Assembly: GCF_003265705.1 (NCBI RefSeq)
Contig: NW_020313005.1
Coordinates: forward strand, 13,540,782-13,604,781
Reading direction: 5' to 3'
From: Callorhinus ursinus
Lineage: Eukaryota > Chordata > Mammalia > Carnivora > Otariidae
Length of the DNA: 64,000 bases
Made by a program: the position numbers and the translations under genes. Positions within the stretch are counted from its first letter, which is position 1; the number at the start of each line of letters is the position of its first letter. The notes under the pieces were generated by a model. That model was not told the DNA's origin. It made no database searches and saw only the letters and a program-made list of their open reading frames with translations. Positions 12,950-23,808 of this stretch are shown piece after piece.

Positions 12950-13085
12950 CAGAATCAATTTTTGAGCTGGAAAGAACCTCAGTGCTCTCATTTTACAGAT
13001 AAGGATACTGATGCCCAGAAAGGGTTGGTGACTTATCAAGGCCACACAATCAATGTCAGAGCCTAGATCCAACCCATGTAACTTA
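12950..13085 (-). mobile_element. Probable MIR SINE fragment
   Basis: Matches the complement of the MIR core: 'attttacagataaggatactgatgcccagaaag', then 'acttatcaaggccacacaatc' and 'cagagcctagatccaaccc'. Confidence 0.55.
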
Positions 13086-13342
13086 ATAAGAGTTTGGTGA
13101 ACTTCTCATCACATTTACTTATAGGCAATATAGACAAATGAAGGCTTATTGCTTCTCATAACAGATCTCAAAATGATGAAAATCTATAGTTAATGAGATA
13201 CTAATGGTTGCTTCATTCAGACACCAATAATCATGACAGGAAAAGCAAAGCAAGAACAAAGATGAATAAAAAAACTAGGATTTCCTGACCCATGGTTTTA
13301 GAGTGTAAATATTCAACATTAATGATGAAACAGAAGCATTAC

Positions 13343-13459
13343 CTCCAAGGACCATGCCAGCCTGACAGCATTTTCTAAGGCGACATGCTGGGCAGTTTTT
13401 TCTGCGGATTTTATCAACAATGCAGTCATTTCTTCCAGCACATAAATAGTTATGCTGCC
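13343..13459 (-). CDS. PGR: Progesterone receptor, coding exon 3 (second zinc finger)
   Basis: This 117-bp internal exon encodes residues 594 (completed) to 633 (first base) of the receptor in this species' numbering. It holds the second zinc finger of the nuclear-receptor DNA-binding domain, which provides the dimer interface on palindromic hormone response elements. The four zinc-binding cysteines are C600, C606, C616 and C619 (C-X5-C-X9-C-X2-C), followed by the start of the basic nuclear-localisation hinge ([14 protein letters not shown]). The acceptor is a T-rich tract plus TAG at 13460-13462, and the donor is G|GTAATG at 13342. The phase (1 to 1) matches exon 2. Length and phase agree with the human exon as I recall it. 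The sequence is essentially identical to human PGR here, as expected for this domain. Exon 4 lies outside the window. Confidence 0.98.
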
Positions 13460-14421
13460 CTAAAAAAATAACACAAATAAAAGTTATCTACAATATCTAA
13501 AGACCATTGGAAATTTTATGCACTGACAACTTAAAAAAAATGCACATCAGCAAGTGCATTACTGTCTCAGCCAGCCTTTTGTTTGGCGTAAATGAATGTT
13601 GGTGATGATCCAAATCTATTTAATACTTTACCTATGTCTTCAGGAGCATAAGGAGATGAACACATCTTATAAGTCAATTTGAGGGCTCCTTTAAAAATCT
13701 TTGGCACAATATTTCTGTGCATCTTCTTAATGGTGTCAGCATCAGATTGCCCTTAGAACTTTCCATCATTTCAAGATTAGTTACATGCTGTTGATAAGTA
13801 TTAGTTGTGTAAGATAGTCAAACCGTAGTAAAATTTTTTTCTTTCTGACATCTAAACCATCAAGAACACAGATACAGACCAAAGAATTAGAGATGTTTCT
13901 AAAATAGATCTTTATAAAATCTATACACCTAATTCTATTGGAATATCCTGGAGCTTACTTTTAAAGGGTCTGATGATTTTGAGTAACACATGAAAAAAGA
14001 TGTTACTGATTGTACTGACTTTACTGCCCAGTTTATTTTGGCTGCAAATTAGAAAATACAATAAATAGAAATAATGATAAAAGAACAATTTAAAACAATG
14101 AGAAGTATTGAATGAAGGAGAGGACAAGAATTATAGAAGAAACGTGGATAAATGTGTGATCCTGGGATCATATGTGCAGGAGAAATAACATATCTTTCAA
14201 AAGTTCTGGAATTTTAATTTAATATTTAACCATGATGATTTTAAACCACAGATGTGTTCCATTTAATAAAGCATGGACAACCTAATTTATTTGGGTTGAA
14301 CAAAAAAAAATCTCAGCTTAAACATATAAACCTTAATTAACTGGAAAATTTACTTTTTTGGCACTCTTTATTTTCCAATAAATTCCTGTAACACAGCCTG
14401 AGTCTTTTAACATCTTTAGCT
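13460..14421. other. Intron 2, 3' end next to exon 3
   Basis: Unique-looking sequence adjoining the exon 3 acceptor. No repeat or gene recognised. The last 12 bases (atctttagct core, 14412-14421) form the left target-site duplication of the next L1. Confidence 0.5.
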
Positions 14422-15301
14422 AACAAATAATCAAGTCAAAAAATGGGCAGAAGACATGAACAGACACTTCTCCAAAGAAGACATACAAATGGCTCACAGA
14501 CACATGAAAAAATGTTCATCATCATTAGCCATCAGGAAAGTTCAAATCAAAACCACATTGAGATACCACTTTATACCAGTTAGAATGGCCAAAGTTGACA
14601 AGGCAAGAAACAACACTTGTTGGAGAGGTTGTGGAGAAAGGGGAACCCTCTTACACTGTTTGTGGGAATGCAAGTTGGTACAGCCACTTTGGAAAACAGT
14701 GTGGAGGTGCCTCAAAAAGTTATTTACCCCAAAGACACAGATGTAATGAAAAGAAGGACCCTATGCACCCCAAAGTTCATAGCAGCAAGGTCCTCAATAG
14801 CCAAACTGTGGAAAGAGCCGAGATGCCCTTCAACAGATGAATGGATAAAGAAGATGTGGTCTGTATGTACAATGGACTATTACTCAGCCATCAGAAAGGA
14901 TGAATACCCAACTTTTGCATCAACATGGATGGTACTAGAGGAGATAATGCTAAGTGAAATAAGTCAGTCAGAGGAAGTCAATTATCATATGGTTTCACTT
15001 ATTTATGGAACATAAGGAATAGCAGGGAGGACATTAGGAGAAGGAAGGGAAAAATGAAGTGGGGGAAGTCAGAGGGGGAGAGGAACCATGAGAGACTATG
15101 AGGGTTTTAGAGGGGGTGGGGTGGGGGATGGGTAGCTCAGTGATGGGTATTAAGGAAGGCATGTATTGCATGGAGCACTGGGTGTTATAAGCAAACAGTG
15201 AATCATAGAACACTACATCAAAAATTAATGATGTACTGTATGGTGGCTAACTAAAATAAAATTAGAAAAAAACACAAATCTTTAAAATGAACAAAAACAA
15301 A
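14422..15301 (+). mobile_element. L1 LINE, 5'-truncated, with target-site duplication
   Basis: A 0.88-kb 3' piece of carnivore L1: ORF2 C-terminus from the '[21 protein letters not shown]' region, an internal deletion near 14720, then the 3' UTR with a G-rich run (about 15111-15132) and an A-rich end. It is flanked by the direct repeat atctttagct (14412-14421 and 15302-15311). Two frameshifted remnants of coding sense are visible (14456-14746, 14617-15015). Confidence 0.93.
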
Positions 15302-15311
15302 ATCTTTAGCT

Positions 15312-16189
15312 TACTCATACTTTTTAAGTATGAAAAGTAATTTTATAAAAGATTATGGAATTTCCTTTAATATTTTATATTAGTCAAGATTAAAATCAGA
15401 TTCACTCTTCTGGCCAAAGTTTGTGGTAAAGAAACACAGAGGTACCTTAAACATTTGCTTAATCAAGCAGGGGAAAGGATATGTCATCTGTCTTTTTTGA
15501 AACCTGGGGCAATACTGCCAGAGGTCTGTAATAGAGCACCACATTTTTTTCTTTCTCCTTGGAAAATCTTGTATATACATTAGGGTGGGAAAAGCAAGGG
15601 GTGATTACTATTACATCTTTTCTTTTAAATTACATATTTCTTTTATTTTATGTTCTAGCTGTACCAACATCCTTATATTTCCCCAAAATCTCTCATGCCT
15701 TTATGACTCTCTTCCCTTTTCTAAATTTATCTTCTTGACAAACTCTTGGTCATCTTTCAAATCTGGTCTTAACTGATCCCAGAAAGACCTAGACCTTTCT
15801 GTGTAACTAACGAAATATTCAATATGCATCTATTGTAAATACTGCTTACTTGACTCCCCTAGGTTTTGTAAAGTTAAAAACTAGGTCTTTTGTAAGGCTA
15901 GTGTAAATTAAGAGTTCAATAAAGATTTGTTGAATATATGTATACTTAATTATATTTATTGTTTCACTTATAACCATAACTATTGTTGTACTCAACAATA
16001 TAAACTCTATAGTAATATTTCACTTATTGTCATATATAGTAAATTTTAAAAATTCTCTTGCTCTAGATTTTTATTTAACACCTTTCAACGTTTTTATACA
16101 GAGTGCCTGTTATTTCAACAAATTTCTTGCCTTTTTACATTAATAGACCATGAGTTAGAGTCTTTAAGAATCTTATTTTTATACTTTTA
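15312..16189. other. Intron 2 sequence, no feature seen
   Basis: AT-rich; no gene or repeat recognised. Confidence 0.35.
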
Positions 16190-16612
16190 TTTTTATTATA
16201 ATTTTTAAATTCCAGTATAATTCAAATAGTGTTATATTAATTTCATATGTACAATATAGTAGTTCAATGATTCAATATATCACTTGATGCTCATCATGAT
16301 AAGTGTACTCTTAATCCCCTCTATTTCACCCATCCTCCCACTCACCTGCCCTCTGGTAACTACCAGTTTGTTACTTATATTTAAGAGTCTGTCTCTTGGG
16401 GTGCCTGGGTGGCTCAGTTGGTTAAGCGACTGCCTTCAGCTCAGGTCATGATCCTGGAGTCCCGGGATCGAGTTCCGCATCGGGCTCCCTGCTCAGCAGG
16501 GAGTCTGCTTCTCCCTCTGACCCTCCCCCCTCTCATGTGCTCTCTCTCTCAAATAAATAAATAAAATCTTTTAAAAAAAGAGTCTGTATCTTTTCTCCTT
16601 TGTTCATTTATG
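16190..16612 (-). mobile_element. L1 LINE 3' UTR fragment, split by a SINE
   Basis: Complement of the L1 3' end ('ccagtataattcaaatagtg', 'gatgctcatcatgataagtg', 'ctctatttcacccatcc'). It resumes after the SINE at 16398-16578 with 'ctcctttgttcattta'. Confidence 0.8.
16398..16578 (+). mobile_element. CAN-SINE, young-looking
   Basis: Close to consensus from GGGGTGCCTGGGTGGCTCAG through CCCGGGATCGAG and CCTCCCCCCTCTCATG to the AAATAAATAAATAAAATCTT tail. Flanked by a 15-bp duplication with one mismatch (aagagtctgtctctt 16383-16397, aagagtctgtatctt 16579-16593), whose bases belong to the host L1. Confidence 0.96.
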
Positions 16613-17729
16613 ACAAGCTTATTTTTAACATCTACCTTTGCAAAGACAGAAGTTATTATTTCTGAAAAATTTATATTTAATAATCTGAAAAAAGGGATTA
16701 TGGAATGGCTGACTCTACCTATGTATTATTTCTAACTGCTCTCTGTATTTAATATGTTTATATAACTTCAAGTGTTACTATTATTAAAAGAATCATATTC
16801 TGTGAAAATAAAAGCACTATTAAAATGTGAGTAGATCATTTTATATGCCTAATGACTTATAAACATTTTAGATACATGACAAAAATTCCATTTTGTTTGA
16901 AATGAAATCTATTATTAGCTACAAATTATTTATTATTTAATATAAGAATTCTATATTATTTATGTTGCCTTATAAACACAAGTAAACACATTTCACTTTG
17001 GTTTGAAAGAAGTCACAACTTTTTCATGCCTTTCCTTGAAAAGGAGGGGGAAATGTAGTAAAATGGAAGAATAAATGAATATATATCTTTAACAGATAAA
17101 GAACAAAGAGGAGAAACTTGGCATGGTATGATTCATGAAGCACGGGCTCAAGACAACATGTGCTTCCACCACAAACACAAATGTTGAATAAAATATAGCA
17201 AAAGCATGTTGTTTAATGACAGTCTAGAACAGAAAAAGGGGGGAGGCAATTCCTATAAGCCAGAAATTAAAAAAGAAAAAAGAGGGGTAAACTGGAATGG
17301 ACTGTACATTGGTCAAAAAAAGTTTCAGATCAGATATAGGACCTAGGAGCCAAGAACTAGGGTTTAACACCCACAAGGGGCCGGGATTTGTGGCCTCAGT
17401 CCCACTGGGAGAAGAGCGTAGGAACTGAACTCTACATAAAATGGAGAATCTCAAAACACTGTCTTTCTGTGAAAATTGTACTAGAAAACACTACCCAGAC
17501 TATGCTGATGAAGCCAGGAATCTGCCCAAAATTTTGGGTGGGGAGAAGAGCCACCCATAACTAAAAACAGAATATACAAATATCTTGGCCTTTATGAGAG
17601 GTGATTTTCACTACCACATGATGTATGAACCTGTGCCAAGAAACAAATACTGGTCTAGGACCAATAAAACTCCTAGGATCCTGGGAGAGCCAAATGCAAA
17701 ACTCAACCGTAAGGATAGGTATGCACATA
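16613..17729. other. Intron 2 sequence, no feature assigned
   Basis: AT-rich to 17100, then less so. Part of 17224-17560 may be a very old repeat, but I could not name it. Confidence 0.3.
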
Positions 17730-18180
17730 GGCCAAAAAAAAAAAAAGAGAGAGAGAGAGAGATCTGCGCAAGAATATGTATAGAAGCACTGTTTATAATA
17801 GTCCCAAACTGAAAATCCCAATGATCATCTATAGAATAATATATAAGCAAACTTTTATTTTTTCAATGATTATACAGCAAGGAGAATAAATATCTAGCCT
17901 ATGCAAAAATGTGGATGGGTCCATAAATATAATATGTAAAATAATAGACACAGAAAAATACTGTATGTTTCCATTAATATAAAGCTCCCAGTTAACCCCT
18001 CTATAATGTTATAAGTTGAGATGGTAGTTACCTATGGGGAGTGACTGGAAGGGGTGCAAGAGGACTTTTGGGAAGCTAATGACTGGTAAATTGTTTGACC
18101 TGGATGATGATAGCCTAGTTTCATTTATTTAATGATAATTCATTAAGTTCTACACTTCTCTTTGAGCACTTTTAATTTCT
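17730..18180 (+). mobile_element. Ancient L1 3' remnant
   Basis: Decayed L1 3'-end signature: 'actgtttataatagtcc', 'atgatcatctatagaataat', 'tatgcaaaaatgtggatggg', 'tagttacctatggggagtg', 'cattaagttctacact'. A (GA)n stretch lies at about 17746-17763. Confidence 0.65.
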
Positions 18181-18706
18181 TTTTAAAAATAGTTCCACCT
18201 GAGAGGACAGATTAGAGGACACTGTGATCCAACAGAGGGAGACAGGGAGTCTGTGTAGGGCCAACCATTTGAAGTACAGAGACAGCAGATAAGTAAGAAG
18301 AGAGAAGAGAGGTAACACCTGACCAGAGAGAAGAGAGTTATCACCTACATTATAGGATTACAGTTGGAGTTTTCCAGTGAAATATCCCAAGAATCCGACC
18401 AAGTATCTTGCTAGAGAAATAGCCAGCTATAATCATCCACCAAACACAGAGAACTCTAGTGACAGTCATGTATGTACCTGCCAAGTACAACTGTGCCCCT
18501 CTTTTTAACCCCTCTCTTTCCTATGCCTTTACATCAAAAAGGTCAAAATCAGCTGTTAAGGGGTCTTAGGAATGTGAACATGGTAAACACAGAAGAAGGT
18601 GATCTTGTTGGCTCTCTGTAACTTCAGGCCCCCAGCAGTACAAAGGAAAAACCCTAAATTAGGTGAGAATTTAGAATTTTGACTATTATGCTGGCCTGTG
18701 CATTTT
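18181..18706. other. Intron 2 sequence, no feature seen
   Basis: No gene or named repeat recognised. It ends in the left target-site duplication of the next SINE. Confidence 0.35.
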
Positions 18707-18904
18707 TTAAAAAAGATTTTACTTATTTATTTGACAGAGAGATAAATAGAGAGCACAGGCAGGCAGAGCATCAGGCAGAGGGAAAGAGAGAAGCAGACTT
18801 CCTGCTGAGCGGGGAGTCTGATGCGGGGCTCAATTCCAGGACCCTGAGATCATGACCTGAGCCGAAGGCAGCCGCTTAACAGACTGAGCCACCCAGATGC
18901 CCCA
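18707..18904 (-). mobile_element. CAN-SINE with perfect target-site duplication
   Basis: Full-length antisense SINE flanked by an exact 15-bp repeat, tggcctgtgcatttt (18692-18706 and 18905-18919). Confidence 0.96.
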
Positions 18905-19142
18905 TGGCCTGTGCATTTTGATCACTGAAATGAGACTGTTTTTTTGATTAAAAACTATGGGAGTGGACCAAGATTTCATAGAGAAGATGGAACAATAAGC
19001 CCATAGATGTGCTGTTGTTAGAGGTCAGGCTATGTTGGCATTGTAAAAATGTGTGCGTGAAAACACACATACAAATACATAAACACATGGATAAAAACAA
19101 TAACGGAATTATTTTAATATTGTTATAAATAAAATTGTAAAC

Positions 19143-19360
19143 CAGTACATCTCAACTAGAGACATTTTTGCCCCCTTCCCCTAAACCACTTCTGGAACAT
19201 TCTGCAATGCCTGGGGACAATTTTGGTTCACACAACTGAGGGGTAGATGCTACTGAGGCCAGGGATGCTGTTAAATCTCCTACAATGCACAGGAAAGTCC
19301 CCAAAACAAAGAATTAATGGGCCCCAAATGTTAGCAGTGCCAATGTTGAGAAACTCTAGT
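19143..19360 (+). mobile_element. MER5A-type hAT-Charlie DNA transposon fossil
   Basis: Non-autonomous DNA transposon remnant, recognised from 'tctcaactagagacattttt', 'gcctggggacaattttggtt', 'gaggccagggatgctgttaaa', 'cctacaatgcacaggaaag' and 'gttgagaaactctag'. The two ends are inverted relative to each other (ctcaact / gttgag), as in this family. Orientation follows my memory of the consensus. Confidence 0.82.
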
Positions 19361-19407
19361 GTAAATTCATGACTGCCCCACTTTTTAAAAAAGATGTGTT
19401 TTCCAGG

Positions 19408-19430
19408 GTGCCTGGGTGGCTCAGTTGGTT
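19408..19430 (+). mobile_element. Tail-less CAN-SINE head between 17-bp direct repeats
   Basis: Only the first 23-28 bases of a CAN-SINE are present, stopping at ...CAGTTGGTTAAG in the D-arm of the tRNA-like head. There is no body and no A-tail. On either side stands the same 17-mer, aagatgtgttttccagg (19391-19407 and 19431-19447), so the piece looks like a complete insertion with its own target-site duplication. The target starts after a TTTTTAAAA run, the preferred cut site of L1 endonuclease. Confidence 0.85.
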
Positions 19431-19447
19431 AAGATGTGTTTTCCAGG

Positions 19448-21120
19448 TTGGTCCACTCAAAACGCCTAGAAGCAAACACAACCACAGCAGCAATAAACAC
19501 TGGGATCCAGACTGCTGTATCTAATATCATTTTCATCTGAAAGGAACCAGAGCTCCTTGGAGGAATGGCTGATCTAGGACTGTGGCAGGAAATGGACAAG
19601 TTGAACCTGTGCTACTTTGTTGTGAATTATTTTGATGTTATTGAGGGTTAATGAAACAGTGTCAAAGCCACACTGACCAAAGACAATTTGAACATCAAAA
19701 AGAATTTATTTCAAGTGATTAAAACATACTGACTATATAAGAAGCCATCAGTACATAATGGTATGTAAGAAAGGAAAGAAGAAGAGAAAGAAACAAAACA
19801 TACTGGAAACCACAGGAGGATGCTATGGCACAAACTCATTACTTTGAAAATTGATAAAGGGAAATAATCAGGCATCTACTAGGCCTTCCAGTATTTTAAG
19901 ATTTTTAAATTACCTTTTGGAAGAAAGAACTATAAAAAAAGATTTATAGCTGATAAAATCAGAAGGAATAAGAGAAATAGAAAATCATCCTTTTGCAATC
20001 CCTAAGGAAATGGTGACCACTTGTCAAGTCTGAAAAAACAATTAAAATACTCCTCTATTTTTCAACTGCATATCTGTGTGATTCCACATTTTTTTCATAT
20101 GCTTCAACTAAAACAACATAGTGCAACAGGCTGACTTTAGGCACAGATACGAGATGCAGCTGCATTCCATTAAGGCAGACATTAAAATGACTTGTAAAAA
20201 TGTAAACCAATGTCACACTTTTTATTAAAATTTTTGGTCTGGAAAATTAACATCAAATGGGTTTGCTATTTTTAAAACAACTTAATAAGTTTCAAAAACT
20301 TACCACTTTAAATTTATAATATGATAAATACTGAGAGACATAATCCACATAAACAAAAACTCTTTGAGCTCTCAATAACTTTTAAGCATGCAAAGGAAAG
20401 GGGTCCTAAGACCAGAGTCTTTGAGAACCACTGGCCTACACATGATTCTTGTAAAAATGTTTAACCTGAATCTAATTGGGTGTGTGTGTGTGGGGGAACC
20501 CACAAAACAGACAAATCCAGGTTGTAGAAATTTCTACAAAAGAGCTGGCCTGGACTCCTCAAAAGTGTCAATGTCCTGAAAGACAAAATAGGTGGGAGGA
20601 TCTTTTTAGATTAAAGGAGAAGAAAGGGGCTTGTTAACCAAAGGAAATTCATCATTCTTGATAGATCCTTCATGAAAAAAGAACCTACACAGGACATTTT
20701 GGGAACAAATGGGGAAATCTGAATACTGAGTATGTATAAGATAATATTATTGTATCAATATTAAATTTTCTAGTGGGATACCAGGGTTATTTTACAGAAT
20801 GTTCTTGTCCTTAGAAAGTATGCTCTGAAATTTTGAGAGGTAAAATATGATGCTTGCAATTTAATTTCATATAGTTGTATATAGATATTCATAATACTAT
20901 TCTTTCAAATTTTATGGTTGTTTTCTAGCAGGCAAAGTTTTCTGAAGACACAAGCAGAATGAGATAAAGGCTTGGACTCGTTTTTCACATTAGCCAATCT
21001 GGGGCTGGTCATGTAAAACTGGAAAGAAGACAGATGGGAACAAAGACTATCTGACAGTATGAAAGGTAGCTGGACAATAATGAAGCACTATGTTTTAAAG
21101 TATATTCATATAAGATCCAA
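19448..21120. other. Intron 2 sequence, no feature assigned
   Basis: No gene recognised. 'tttgagaaccactggcct' near 20420 resembles the ends of old hAT-type repeats, but too little is left to name it. Confidence 0.3.
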
Positions 21121-21123
21121 GGG

Positions 21124-21154
<31 letters not shown>

Positions 21155-21160
21155 TGTTTT
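21124..21160. repeat. (TTTTG)n microsatellite
   Basis: Seven T4-5G units, just upstream of an antisense SINE whose tail it may derive from. Confidence 0.9.
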
Positions 21161-21210
21161 ATTAAAGTGAAGGAAAATGTAGGTGGGGAGGGGGGAGAAA
21201 GAAGAAAACA

Positions 21211-21339
21211 TTTTTTTTAGGTGGGCTCCATGTCCAATGTGGAGCCCAAAGCAGGGGCTTAAACTCACAATCCTGAGACTGAGACCTGAGCTGAGATCAA
21301 GAGTTGGATGCTTAATCCACTGAGCCACCCAGGTGCCCC
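21211..21339 (-). mobile_element. CAN-SINE, older or short subfamily
   Basis: The minus strand reads GGGGCACCTGGGTGGCTCAG at 21339, then 'ttaagcatccaactcttgat' and 'tgtggagcccac'. The CT-rich 3' part is missing or replaced, as in older CAN-SINE types. Confidence 0.8.
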
Positions 21340-22201
21340 AGGGGAAAAAAAATTTACTGAGTACACTATGGGCCAATATATTAGGAATTTAACTGGCTTA
21401 TTTCATGTAATCCCTGTAACAAAATAGATACTTCATAGGTATTTAATTTTTCCAAGGGGAAAATGACTAGTGAGATACATGGAAATACCTCAAGATAAAG
21501 TAGACATAAAGAGTCTTCAGCTGAGAACAAAGAGGGCACAGAATATGTCCCTTAAGAACAGACATGGGCACTGGGCATCAGACACAAGCATGTGACACCT
21601 GAAAGGAGCTGCTTGAGAGTTACATCACAGTGGCAGGCAGCAAACGCAGAGAATGGCATGGCACTTCACATCTCTTATACAAGAATGCTGCTAAGCTTCA
21701 TCCTGAACCAGAGGCCACCCAAAGAATCCAATTTCTCTCAAGTATCAGGCAAACATGTACTTTAGAAGAAGTTGGGCATATTCCTAAACCCTAACATGTA
21801 AGTGAGAATGTGTGTTACTTTCATCTAAGAATTATAACTCATCCTGATAGAATTCTTGCCAATCCCAATATTTAGCATTTCAAAGAGGAACTCTAATGTC
21901 AGCCCAATTTTTATTTCTTGGTAATGAACCAGTTTTTTTCTCCCCTGTTTAAACTCATGTATGATCTTTTCTATGTAAAATTAAAAATGTGTCCAATATA
22001 CGTAAAGGTAAGCCCTTTTGATATACAGAGTAAAATTTTTATTTAACTTTTAAATTTACTTCTGTTATCCAAATTCTACCACCTATTAATTATAAGACGT
22101 TTAATAAATCATTTAATTTCTTGATGCTTCATTTTCCTCATCTATAAAATAATGGTTCAAAAGCTGTTTCAGAATTAAATAAAATAATCTGTTAAATATG
22201 T
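21340..22201. other. Intron 2 sequence, no feature seen
   Basis: No gene or named repeat recognised. Confidence 0.35.
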
Positions 22202-22418
22202 GTGGCTCCTGGGTAACTCAGTCAGTTGAGCACCACACTCTTGTTGATTTTGGCTCAGGTCATGACCTTGGGGTCCTGAGATTAAGGCACCCCTAGCCCC
22301 TCCAAGTTCATCAGGGAGTCTGCTTCTCTCCCTCTCTTCTGCTCCAACCCCTGCTCACACAAACACTTTCTCTCTTTCTCACTCTCTCTAAAATAAATAA
22401 ATAAATCTTAAAAATTAT
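22202..22418 (+). mobile_element. CAN-SINE, diverged
   Basis: Diverged head (GTGGCTCCTGGGTAACTCAG), a 'cttgttgattttggctcaggtc' body, a CT-rich region and a tail of AAATAAATAAATAAATCTT. Confidence 0.88.
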
Positions 22419-22689
22419 GTAGCACTAGACCCAGAATTAATGCTTAATGGCTAGAAATTAGGACAGTTCAATAAACGGATATTTACTGAATATTTTCCAT
22501 GTCTTGACATTGTCCTAGGTGCTGATAAGCTCTCAGACCTTACCATAATCAGTTAATACTTTTCCTTAATTTATTTTTTAGTTTATTCTTCAGAAGCACT
22601 GATTATTTATGTGCTGAATATCTGCTCTCTATTCATCATATCTGTTATCCAACAGCACCGTGATAAGACCACACATTTTATATCAGACA

Positions 22690-22865
22690 TACTGTTACTC
22701 AAATTCTAGTTCTTACACTAGCTATACCTTGAGAAAATGATCTAAGTCTTAGATTTCCCACTTTTAAAATGGAAATGAAGATAAACACTATATAAGGCTG
22801 TTATACAGGTTAAATGAAATAAGTTAGATAAAATAGCGCACTGGTACATAGCAAACACAACAAAT
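22690..22865 (+). mobile_element. Probable MIR SINE
   Basis: MIR-like order: 'caaattctagttcttacactagct', 'ccttgagaaaatgatct', 'cacttttaaaatggaaat', 'aggttaaatgaaataagtta', 'gcactggtacatagcaaac'. A short L2-like piece may precede it at about 22468-22530. Confidence 0.55.
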
Positions 22866-23792
22866 CATAGCTTAAAATTTTCATCAATTTATCCTTTCTC
22901 CTTCATCATGAAGTAATGCCTTAAATAGAAACTCTACACAACTTATTTTATTCTATTTATAGTTCCCAATATAGATTTTAACTCTGCTATTACATTTTTG
23001 GATCTCAACGTCATGTTTACTTACGTCATCCAGCTATGTTATCATCTTATCTAGTTCTTTCCTATGACACGTTCTTGTTTCACAGATGCTGTCATCTTTT
23101 ATCTTAATAACTCAAAGAAGATTCTTATTGAAATATTTCTTGTTTCTTTTAGCAAATCAATTTAAGTATGCCTTTTCCTAAAATCAGATCCATCTATTAA
23201 TGATGAGGTGTTCAATCAAACAACTTGACAAGACTCTCATGGGAGAATGTGACTGGCAGTCACCAAAGTTCAGTATATTTAGGACATTTACCAAAGCTGG
23301 AAGTTAGAATGAGTTGGATGAGTGAGGAATGTCAGGAAATAGAATTAGAGAGGAAAGAGCTAATTACACAGATCCTGAGAGATGGCCTGGATTATCAGGA
23401 AACTAGTGAAACTAGTAACCAGAAGGTTAATAGGACTAATATGTACAACAGCAACCAACTTTTCACTTAATTATACTTGTTCTTGGAATGCAGCCTGCCA
23501 CTTGCTTCTATAGATAACATTCTTTCTTGATACCATGGTAACAAAATGTTGATATAGTTATATTGCAGAGACTCAAGTTTTCACCAAGAAACTACCAGAG
23601 CTGGTCAAGACCACTGACCTATTCGAGCATGCACAAGTATCTGATGAATGAAATTTTGACATAGAAGGCTTAAACTCCATCCTTGGATCATGCCAAGGAT
23701 GTCATTTTCTGGTCATGGGTCATGTGAAGATGTATGTAGAAGATCTGTGCAGGCACAGAAAACAATCTTCAATCCTTCCCTACTTATTAATG
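22866..23792. other. Intron 2 sequence, no feature seen
   Basis: AT-rich; no gene or repeat recognised. A chance 81-codon frame at 23225-23470 has no recognisable similarity. Confidence 0.35.
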
Positions 23793-23808
23793 TCCTTTAT
23801 TTGACTTT

